A stretch of DNA of 64,000 bases. It comes from Dicaeum eximium (taxonomy: Eukaryota; Chordata; Aves; Passeriformes; Dicaeidae). The position numbers and the translations under genes were made by a program. Of this stretch, positions 54,401-60,946 are shown one piece after another. Each line of letters opens with the position of its first letter. Position 1 is the first letter of the stretch. The DNA lies in NCBI GenBank assembly GCA_013396995.1, contig VWZP01005528.1:248001-312000 (forward strand), written 5' to 3'. The notes beneath the pieces are model-generated. The model saw only the letters and a list, made by a program, of their open reading frames with translations. It was not told the DNA's origin and made no database searches.

Positions 54401-57400
54401 GTTGATAACTGGAAAATATTATTCTATTCAGGAGAGACGTGGACCTGCTGGAGTGGGTCCAGAGGAGGGACACAAAAATGACCAGAGAGCTGGAGCACCT
54501 CTCCTATGAGAACAGACTGAGAGAGTTGGGGCTGCTCATGGAGAGTAAGGAGAGAACCTTACAGCACCTTCCAGTCCCCAAAGGAGGCTACAAGAGGGCT
54601 GGACAGGTACTCTTAGCCAGGGCCTCTAGCAATAGGACAAGGAGGAATGGCTGCAAACTGAAAGAGGGCAGGTTTAGATCAGATATTAGGAAGAAGGGTT
54701 TTACTCAGAGGGTGGTGACACACTGAACAGGTTGCCCCAGAATGGTAGTAGATTCCCCATCCATGGAAATATTCAAGGTCAGGTTGGAGGGGGATTTGAA
54801 CCTGATCTAATGAAGATGTCCCTGCTCATTGAGAGGGGAATTGGCCTAGACCAGTAAAAGTCTCTTCCAACCCAAATTATGATTCCATGATTCAAAATAC
54901 AGTTGGGTGGCAAGCTATTTGATATTCAATGCACTTATTTATATCTGCTATTAGGTAATTGAAGACAGCAGAGAAGACAGAACCAAACTTTTCTTTGAGG
55001 TACACAGCAAAGAACAAGAGATAAACCTATTATTTCATTCATAAATATGACTGAAGACAGTCACAGTGTTAATTCCCAAGAGTTAGATTTTGGAATTACA
55101 CTAGATTCTATGGTTTTACATACTTGAGCTTTGAAATTTTAGAACTAATTCAGTTGAACCAAAAATGTGGGAAATCGATATAAACATAAATATGTACGAA
55201 AAGGTCATGAAAAGTTTTACCTAGAGCAGTTGCTTGCAACAGTAACTGTGGGTTTGAAACTAAATTATTGCTATTGTATTCAGTATTTTTGAGGATACTG
55301 AGTAGCTATTCAAACTGAATGTTCTGTTAACTGCAAAGAACAGGCAGTGAATTCTTTCAGGAGGGGAAAAATATACAGAAATCAATCTGCTCTTTTATTG
55401 GAGCTGTACTGATACAAGTAGAATTAGGGTTTGGTTTTGCTTTTTGTTTTTTTAATACTCATTTGAAACCAATTGGTATGTCCGTAGGATTAAGTACAAA
55501 AAGTTCTGATCTAAATGAGATGGAAGAAGAAGATCTTAATCTTACAAGAGAAAACAAAAAAATTAGAAACAGGGAAGGAACCTTAGACACCTACAAAATA
55601 CTGTGTGCAGCAGAGCACTAGGGGACAGAAGGCACAAAAGTTGTGCTACTAAACTTCATTGTTTTGAACAGACCTCTGCCAGAAAGGTTGTTTCCTTTTT
55701 ACTGTGTGACTCTTAGCAGGCTCTCTGCAAAATTCCTACCGAATACCAGCACTACTTCTATTGCAGATAAAAAATCCACGGGGGCATCAACATTTAGTCA
55801 GCATGAATGTGCAACACTTGAGAGCTGGCCAGGTAGCTGAGCAGCCACATAAACACACATTCCCACTAGAAAAGTAGTTCCAATGGCTCCTGTAGTTGGA
55901 GAGAAGGCAGCAACAGACCAGCTGTACACTCACCCATAGGAAACAGGGCACTGAAATTGCTCTTACACCAAAGAAGCTGGAACAGCACCCCCAGAGGGAG
56001 GGATGGATGGAGGGATGGATAGATGGAGGGATGACATCCCTCCCTACCTGGCTCTCACTTAAGGGCTTGACTTTACACTCCCAGTGCTCTGCCTGCTGCT
56101 CTGCATGAGCATCAAGCCCTGTGCAAGTAAAGCCACTCAAGTAAAGCCACTCCAAAAACTATGCATATTGGCTCACTTTTTTGACTTGATGTGTAACACT
56201 GCTCGCTGGTAGTCCCAGTATGTGACTAAAATGGTACTGTATGAAGTGTTCTGTATCTGGCAGTACAGTCATCAACTGTAGCACCCCATTGGGAACACAG
56301 TACTTCAAATTAATAGAGCAAACCAACCTGCTGGGTGTTCTGGGATAAGCCATAAGGTTTTTCCTCCCACTTCTGCCAAGACTTGACAAGACCTCTGTTA
56401 AGTGCATCCCACCAGCCTCCGTACAACAGCTCCCCATCGGGAAGAATATGGCTGTCAGCTGGGGTTTTTCCACATTAAGTCTTGCAAACAGTCTGCAGAG
56501 CTTGTACAACAGTTAAGAGAGCCAGGCATTTAACCAATCTGCCAGCAGAGAACTAAAGCACACTGTGTGCTCAGTAGAATTCGTGCACAGTAAAGGGGTA
56601 ATTTCATACTGGTTTTGCACTGAACAATTTGTTGAGACGACAGCAAAGAGAGGCTCTAACCTGCCAAATGATTTCCTGCTGATATTCAGACAGATTTAAA
56701 GTTCTGCATTAACAGCCTACAGCAAAGAGTCTCAAGATGAAGCCAGTGAATAAACCATCAGAAATGTCATTTACAAACACTGCACTTCAACAGAGCAAAT
56801 GAGTTAGAACTAATGCTAAAGAGATTTGCAGACACTTTGCAAATACAGACACCTAGCCATGTGGCAGCTGAGTACAGGCCTTTTCTGCAGAACACTTGCT
56901 TTCTTTGAAGCCTGAAACACTGCAGTACAGACTTGAGACTACTTGGAACACAAAATGAACTTGGCATTTTAAACACAATCATCTGAAAATATTCAGTTAC
57001 TTGATTCTGAGAAAATGATCCAAATGAATGAATGTGTTAGTCTCCTTTGGTTCACACAGAATTAGTTTTAAATTTTTTTTTTTACGAACTCTCTCTCTCT
57101 GCTCAATGGCTATTTGCATAGATAAAGAATTGAGAGTAATTGCCTACATTCAGTTCTACCTCCAATATTAATATTTGTTCATATGACTTAAAATTTTTCC
57201 CAGCAATCTTAAAAATGACAGTACAAAAACAGCCACTTTCAACATTTTCCTAGCTGGCTAGATTCTAGAATTTGAATAACCTTTACAGAAATGAGTCTCT
57301 AAGATACTAAAGTTAAGCTGTATTTATAGAATCCAGCAAACTATGTGATGCAATTAATTTCTGGAGCTTATTATTATTGGAAAGTTTTATCCAAAAATCT

Positions 57401-60400
57401 GTGCAGAATATGTTTTGTTCTGATTGCATACATACAAAGAGATTTTTCATCTTGGAAACTAACAGTCCTGCTTTATTGATGTTCAGTGAAACTCAGTCAC
57501 AAAAATACCTGTAAATTAGTATACTGTGAACAAAGGAAAGAAAACTACCTAGCAGCTCTGCTTGTAGGAATTCCAAGGTAGTGCATGGCCTCACTACATA
57601 AAAACTCTCGAACAGAAGAGCGAAGCACAGCTCTTCCATCACCATTCCTATGGATAACAGAGAAATAAGGAATAGGTCATAAAAACAAGGCAAAGTTCAA
57701 AAAGAAAACATTCTATTTTAGAGTACACACAGTAACTGCAACTTACCTGGAGTATGGGGTCTTTCCTGACCCTTTTAACTGTAGTTCCCACCTCTCACCA
57801 TGCCTGCAAAAGTACCATTGACATTTCTAACAACAGACCTCAGGTTAACCATGAATCAGCTACACTGAACACAGAGTTCAATCAGACACTTAAAAAAAGT
57901 CACACCTGTTTGTATATACTCCAATCAAGTGGGCTCTTCCATCCCCCAGCTGGCCTGCCCAGCTACCAAACTGACAAAAATTAAAATCAAGTTATTGTTC
58001 TCTATCATTTATAGAACATACTTGAAACAATACAGATTAAATCTAGGTCCTCACAAAAGACATATTTGCTCACATTAAAATGTTGATCCATAAAGCTGTA
58101 TTTCCACACTCACTTCAAATATGAATCAGAAAACCACAGGAAAAGAGTAACACCAGTAATCTTCCTTTTTTTTTTCCTTCCAGCTATGATGTACAGCTAC
58201 AGACCTGTCTTTTTTATATAATGAGCCTTTAAACCCACATGGCTTGCTTTGGTTTTTTTAATTGGAAATTATAAATCAAATTCTACCATTCTTCTCCAGG
58301 AATAATCATAGGCATTTCAATGAAACTTGAATCCTAGTAATGACGGTGTTGCAGTGAGGCTCTGTCCTTCTCCACTCCTCTGAGCTGTCAGTATCTATCA
58401 GGAAGCAGAGCTGGCCAGGCTGCTGGGGTGCTAAGCAGACTCAGCAGCTAATGAAAGTTAAAAAGATAATTTGCTTCAGGCAAAAACAAAAGCAGAGCAG
58501 GTAAACAGGGTACTGTGGAAGGATATTATAGTTCTTTCCCACCTGCAGCCTGTTATGAGGAACAAGTCTGCAATCAAACTTTTAGTAAGTGCTCATGTAC
58601 TTACAGGTATTATCAAGGTGTAATTCACAAGAAAAGACACACACAACTCCACAAATGCCCTACTTACCTGGTGACCCCCATACCTATGGGCCAGTGGAAC
58701 AGACCCAAATATCACTTTCCCACCACTGACAAACTCCAGAAAATCAGATGATCCTTTGACAGATAAATCAAGATCCAAAATATTTTCAAGAACTTCCTGG
58801 AGAAAAAAAAATAATACTTGAACATGATCAAATTTTCAGTGGTAATGAACATGTTTGCTCTACAGATTTCATCATTAAAAGACATCTCACAATATGTTTT
58901 AAATGCTCTATTTGTTTGAAGTATATATTGAGAAGACGTTTCATTATAAATAGCATATAAATATTAAAATATAGTTTAGTACATGTATTAATAATTTCTA
59001 CTAATTAGAGATTAATAAGAAACAATAGCCAACCTTTGAAACAGCTACAAGACGAACTCTAGATTTAAAAGGTGTGGGATAGACAACTGAAAAAATGCAG
59101 TTTCTCACATTACGGACATAATTTTCTTGGATCACATCAACTGGAAAAGGATCTGTAAACATGAAACACTCAACAAATGCCATATAAAAACAATGAATCA
59201 TATTATTCTTAATATGTTTCCTCTTAAATCCAGCCAAAATGCTTTGAAAACAATTAAAACTTGTAACACTGCAACTTTACCTTAATATAACTGTAACATT
59301 ATAACTGTTTGACTAGCTAACTAACATTATAATAATTGTAACATTGCAACTTTACCTTAATGTAACTTAATATACTATGTATATTAAGCCTTCATGAAAA
59401 ACAAGCCCAAATAAATTTAGAGTTTTATTGTTTGGTATTTCTGAAAAGGACTGAATTCTGCAGTTAAAGAATCTACCAGGACATCCTAGTATTAAGATCT
59501 AAACTGTATCTAAGAATAGACTGTGACTAGAACAGTCTTAGGGCAGTTTGATGTTGCCCTAAAAGGTATCTGCAGGAGACAGAGAAGTTCAGCCTTCCCC
59601 ACAGCTGAACAAGCTAGTGCAAATGATTTAAGTCACTGTGCACCAGTAACTGCTGTGTACAGTCCATATGCAGCAATGATCACCATGCAACCCAAAAAAA
59701 GAGATGAAGTATTTTCTGAGTAATGTAAACAGTGAATGAATGGGTTAGAAGATGTAGCTCTTGCTGTAGCATACATATGTGCTCAGAAGTTGTGCTTCAT
59801 TCTTCCTTCAGACCTACTCTGTGCCCTTTTCCATGGTAACAGACAACAAATATTGTTTTAAAATGGTGGGGTTTACCATCTTTATGGACTTCTGCTTGCA
59901 ACAACATTGCAATTCCACATTAGTTATAAAATCCCAGTACCTCATAGTCAGTTTGTAAGAATTTAAAGTTAGTTAGCATCTCTGGAGCCTTGCTGCTAGA
60001 CATGTTTCATCACCTCTAATGACAGGTCCTGTTACAGCCAGCTGCCACAAGATTTATCACTGACTATTATTTCTTAATGCTCACAAGTAATTGTGTCACC
60101 TGATGAAATTAGTTCTAGAATGTTATCATATCAATTAGCATTATGATTACAAGCAGTTTTGTATGCCCGAGAGCAAGGAGAGCTAGAACGCTTTGTGTAC
60201 TTCCAGAGATGCGTCAGGTTATCAACTCTGCACTAATACCTAAGTGGGACTCGGGAGAGAAAAAAAAAAAAAAAGGCTCCCTATGATCAATCTAGTTTTA
60301 ATTTTAAAATCAGTATTTGATTGTGTGTATAAGGTCTTCGCTTAATTATTGCTTTAGGAGCTGCTACAAGCCAACAAGCAATAGCGCCGGGCAGGACAGG

Positions 60401-60747
60401 AGTACACAGCTCCAGGACAGGGCAGGGCAGGTGTGCAGAGCCCCGGGACAGGGCAGGTGTGCAGAGCTCCAGGACAGGGCAGGTGTGCAGAGCCCCGGGA
60501 CAGGGCAGGGCAGGTGTGCAGAGCTCCAGGACAGGGCAGGTGTGCAGAGCCCCGGGACAGGGCAGGCCGTACCTAGGAGGCTGTCGGAGGACAGGGCCCA
60601 GGCGCAGAGCTCCGCCGCCCGGCGCCGCGGGCACTGGCCCGGCTCGGGGCGGGAGGCGTTCGGGGCCGCGCAGAGCCCGCGGGAGCCGCACAGCGCGGCC
60701 ACACAGCCCCAGACCAGGCAGGCGGGCAGCCAGCGCCGCCACCACAT
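39339..60747 (-). CDS. SelO-family protein adenylyltransferase (Cys form), complete 19-exon gene
   Basis: SelO proteins have a kinase fold but bind ATP upside down and transfer AMP to Ser/Thr/Tyr. Nineteen exons, all GT-AG and phase-matched, total 1704 nt: 567 residues plus stop. By alignment from memory with Pseudomonas SelO, the active-site set is intact: K173 (LQLKG), E196 (REF), R243 and R250 (LRLAKSWFRIG), D320 and N321 (NTDN), and D330 (DYGPFGF). The C-terminus is VSCSS, with Cys565 (TGC) where human SELENOO has selenocysteine, so no SECIS is needed. The N-terminus (MWWRRWLPACLVWGCVAALC) has an Arg-rich start and a hydrophobic core, then no acid until E35: a secretory signal or an odd mitochondrial presequence. 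The gene is head-to-head with PDSS1 and tail-to-tail with APBB1IP. It is a paralogue, not obviously the orthologue, of SELENOO, judging from locus and divergence. Confidence 0.95.
39580..39655. repeat. Degenerate ATT/ACT trinucleotide tract
   Basis: Loose run of TATTAT, TACTAC and AATAAT units in intron 18 of the SelO-like gene. Confidence 0.7.
39793..39872 (-). CDS. SelO-like exon 18
   Basis: TVNPRYILRNWMAESAVQKA then NLNDFSE, one of the family's best conserved C-terminal blocks (VNPxYxLRNxxAxxAI). Acceptor GTTTCAG, donor GAG|GTAAAA. Preceded by a 3.9-kb intron. Confidence 0.97.
40387..40528 (-). other. Coding-like segment C in intron 17
   Basis: After CTACTGCTCATTAG the frame reads QKQPETRQGSSAVVMRVSKR... 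and ends PSQELKGKLKK before TAG at 40387-40389. Basic and Ser-rich, like the C-terminus of a nuclear protein. Not recognised. Confidence 0.25.
41020..41065. repeat. 23-bp tandem duplication
   Basis: ATAAATGTTAGTTATATATA-type unit repeated once with two differences, head-to-tail. Confidence 0.8.
42489..42743 (-). other. Coding-like segment B in intron 17
   Basis: Preceded by a good acceptor, TTTTAAATCTGCTTTTAG. 84 codons then TAA, including a TSEDLIVEDTDEMMKHGKGF acidic stretch. The plus strand is also open here (42478-42747), so coding status is unsure. Confidence 0.25.
43001..43277 (-). other. Coding-like segment A in intron 17
   Basis: After CTTATTAG the frame reads ENEQLKVNGQEGIKELQGLI... 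(coiled-coil-like start) and ends in TAA at 43001-43003. Just upstream, other frames continue coding-like text (ETVDMKLQELFSRRYF) but with stops, as in a pseudogene with frame damage. Not recognised. Confidence 0.3.
43742..43785 (-). CDS. SelO-like exon 17
   Basis: 44 nt: SNNDDSDAKRRTRMA, the charged loop before the VNPRY motif. Acceptor ATGTGTAG, donor GGCAA|GTGAGT. A longer frame across it is not the coding one. Confidence 0.88.
44639..44718 (-). CDS. SelO-like exon 16
   Basis: EFWALQDLGKHKLFSEWVTM then YLLRLN plus a split Ser. Acceptor CTCTTTAG, donor AACAG|GTACGT. A solo LTR ends about 77 bp upstream. Confidence 0.95.
44719..48118 (-). other. SelO-like intron 15, 3.4 kb
   Basis: Contains the solo LTR (44796-45379). 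The rest is AT-rich; nothing else recognised. Confidence 0.7.
44796..45379 (-). mobile_element. Solo LTR of an avian ERVL-type endogenous retrovirus
   Basis: Read on the minus strand it starts TGTCCTGGTTTCATCTGGGA at 45379 and ends about 44796 in GGCTTAGTTGCCAGGTGGGG followed by TTAAAACA. In between it has the order of landmarks I know from a very common avian LTR: GGGATAGAGTTAATTTTCTT, AGAAGCTGGGAGGGGACAGA, GACAGCTGACCCAAAGTGGC, a TATA-box position (CAAATAAACTGGG, decayed), an ATT microsatellite (44915-44965), then ATTAAA. Length 584 nt, no internal retroviral genes. Same strand as the host gene. Target-site duplication not visible. Confidence 0.85.
48119..48211 (-). CDS. SelO-like exon 15
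   Basis: 31 codons in phase 0: IMEDTKADFTMTFRELSEIT then ADQLKELHIPE. The 'xADFTxTFRxLS' block is typical of SelO. Donor GAG|GTATAA is weak at +4 to +6. Confidence 0.95.
48301..48382 (-). CDS. SelO-like exon 14
   Basis: RFTELFKSKLGLLGEHENDN then YLIAFLLK. The acceptor ATTTTCAG is followed 8 nt later by another (TTTCACAG); only the first keeps the frame and the conserved KLGL motif. Donor AAA|GTGAGT. Confidence 0.94.
48471..48515 (-). CDS. SelO-like exon 13
   Basis: 45 nt: LASQILEGYGEHYYS, helical, with donor CG|GTATGC. Acceptor TTTTGCAG. Confidence 0.92.
49016..49145 (-). CDS. SelO-like exon 12
   Basis: NFVPNTSDDEGRYKIGNQAS then VGLFNLSKLLQALKPLLDPR and QKQ. Contains the family's F-x-PNxSDxxGRY and NQxxxxxxNL blocks. 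Donor AGCT|GTAAGT. Confidence 0.96.
49146..50421 (-). other. SelO-like intron 11, 1.3 kb
   Basis: AT-rich; nothing recognised. Confidence 0.7.
50422..50505 (-). CDS. SelO-like exon 11, catalytic core
   Basis: GVCNTDNFSLLSITIDYGPF then GFMDSYDP. Carries D320/N321 of NTDN (catalytic base and metal ligand) and D330 of DYGPF (metal ligand). Acceptor ACTGTAG, donor CCCAA|GTGAGT... within phase 1. Confidence 0.97.
51063..51135 (-). CDS. SelO-like exon 10
   Basis: EFFSTVVSETANLISLWMSV then GFAH. The acceptor is TGATTTTAG at 51136-51137. A second AG (CTCTACAG) 16 nt inside the exon looks stronger but would shift the frame and lose the conserved EFFSTV; the outer site makes phase and homology fit. 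Confidence 0.92.
51772..51841 (-). CDS. SelO-like exon 9
   Basis: RKLLDFIIQEHFPSIAMNDS then NRYL, the helix leading to the family's HxFPxI motif. Donor CTG|GTAAGT in phase 0. Confidence 0.94.
52690..52777 (-). CDS. SelO-like exon 8, active-site Arg pair
   Basis: GAIVLRLAKSWFRIGSLEIL then AHSGELDLL. R243 and R250 are seven residues apart, as are the active-site Arg residues of bacterial SelO. Acceptor TTTAAG, donor AAG|GTTTGA. Confidence 0.95.
53453..53520 (-). CDS. SelO-like exon 7
   Basis: SLVVSDDDVWRDQFYNGNVK plus KER. It fits the family's 'xVVxSxxxVxRDxFYxGN' block. Acceptor GTTACAG, donor AGAG|GTAATG. The 4.0-kb intron before it contains a CR1 element. Confidence 0.94.
54430..54896 (+). 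mobile_element. CR1 LINE, 5'-truncated 3' end
   Basis: Landmarks of the CR1 3' end occur in order: CTGGAGTGGGTCCAGAGGAG, GAGCACCTCTCCTATGAGAA, AGAGAGTTGGGGCTGCTC, AGATATTAGGAAGAAGGGTT, GAGGGTGGTGACACACTGAA, CTCTTCCAACCCAAATTATG and the terminal ATTCCATGATTC repeat. About 465 bp, antisense to the host gene. Confidence 0.92.
55994..56043. repeat. GATG microsatellite ending in a perfect hairpin
   Basis: Runs of GGAGGGAT/GGAT units end in GGAGGGATG-A-CATCCCTCC (56025-56043), a perfect 9-bp inverted repeat with a one-base centre. Confidence 0.85.
57549..57647 (-). CDS. SelO-like exon 6
   Basis: RNGDGRAVLRSSVREFLCSE and AMHYLGIPTSRAA. E196 in REF is the partner of K173. Acceptor ATCCATAG, donor CTAG|GTAGTT. 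Confidence 0.97.
57747..57803 (-). CDS. SelO-like exon 5, ATP-binding Lys
   Basis: 57 nt: RHGERWELQLKGSGKTPYS, the most conserved SelO motif, with K173 as the kinase-type lysine. Borders TTGCAG and AG|GTAAGT. The introns on both sides are about 100 bp. Confidence 0.97.
57906..57970 (-). CDS. SelO-like exon 4
   Basis: FGSWAGQLGDGRAHLIGVYT plus N, the conserved QLGDGRA nucleotide-loop block. Acceptor TTGTCAG, donor AACAG|GTGTGA splitting an Arg codon. Confidence 0.96.
57971..58667 (-). other. SelO-like intron 3, 0.7 kb
   Basis: No feature recognised. Confidence 0.6.
58668..58796 (-). CDS. SelO-like exon 3
   Basis: 43 codons in phase 0. EVLENILDLDLSVKG, then FLEFVSGGKVIFGSVPLAHR and YGGHQ, matching the SelO block that ends in YxGHQFG. 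Donor CAG|GTAAGT. Confidence 0.97.
59034..59152 (-). CDS. SelO-like exon 2
   Basis: Encodes DPFPVDVIQENYVRNVRNCI and FSVVYPTPFKSRVRLVAVSK, the family's conserved opening (NYVRxVxxxxFSxVxPTP). Acceptor TTTACAG, donor AAG|GTTGGC. Confidence 0.96.
59261..59371. repeat. Pair of about 35-bp direct repeats
   Basis: TTGTAACACTGCAACTTTAC and TTGTAACATTGCAACTTTAC open two copies, at 59261 and 59337, that go on CTTAATATAAC/CTTAATGTAAC. Copies are 76 bp apart, start to start. Confidence 0.85.
60401..60565. repeat. 26-bp tandem repeat (six units) at the exon 1 donor
   Basis: Six units, starting at 60401, 60431, 60457, 60483, 60514 and 60540. The unit is GTGTGCAGAG-CYCCRGGA-CAGGGCAG. Units alternate CTCCAGGA and CCCCGGGA, so the real period is a dimer of about 52-57 bp; two units carry an extra GGCAG. 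The array starts 7 bp from the GT donor of SelO-like exon 1. Long open frames across it are a side effect of a repeat without stops. Confidence 0.93.
60573..60747 (-). CDS. SelO-like exon 1 (signal/presequence)
   Basis: ATG at 60745-60747, 58 codons plus one base; donor CTAG|GTACGG. Encodes the hydrophobic N-terminus, a possible cleavage region after GLCA, an NAS sequon at residues 30-32, then RRRAAELCAWALSSDSLL. GC-rich, inside the CpG island. The longer frames crossing it run into the intronic repeat or use other frames. The start is the first in-frame ATG seen. Confidence 0.8.
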
Positions 60748-60928
60748 GTCCCCAAACCTCGCCTCCCAGAGTCACCTACGAACCCTGCCTGAGGTCTCCC
60801 ACCCTCAAGGAGGGCGTTGGGGTGCCCGCCCGGTCCCCCGCCGGAGGGCGGTGGCGGCGCGGGGCTTCCGCGTCCGGGTCGCGGCGGTGCCGGGAGGCGG
60901 TGCCGGCGCGGCGGGGCTGGGGGACACC
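60748..60928. promoter_or_regulatory. Bidirectional CpG-rich promoter (SelO-like / PDSS1)
   Basis: The two start codons face away from each other with only 181 bp between them. The interval and the first exons are very rich in G+C and CpG, unlike the AT-rich surroundings, and have no TATA box. This is the usual look of a shared housekeeping promoter. Start sites are inferred. Confidence 0.75.
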
Positions 60929-60946
60929 ATGGCCTTGCGGTGGTGG
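60929..60946 (+). CDS. PDSS1: PDSS1 exon 1, cut by assembly gap
   Basis: ATG at 60929-60931, six codons MALRWW, then N bases. The human protein starts MASRWW. The remainder of the GC-rich presequence exon and its donor are lost in the gap or its edge. Confidence 0.75.

Larger units (their letters stand above)
53521..57548 (-). other. SelO-like intron 6, 4.0 kb
   Basis: The longest intron of the gene. Holds a CR1 3' end (54430-54896) and a GATG microsatellite with a hairpin (55994-56043). Otherwise no feature recognised. Confidence 0.7.
59153..60572 (-). other. SelO-like intron 1, 1.4 kb
   Basis: Begins (minus strand) directly with the 26-bp tandem repeat and ends with a pair of direct repeats (59261-59297, 59337-59371). 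No gene seen. Confidence 0.7.
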
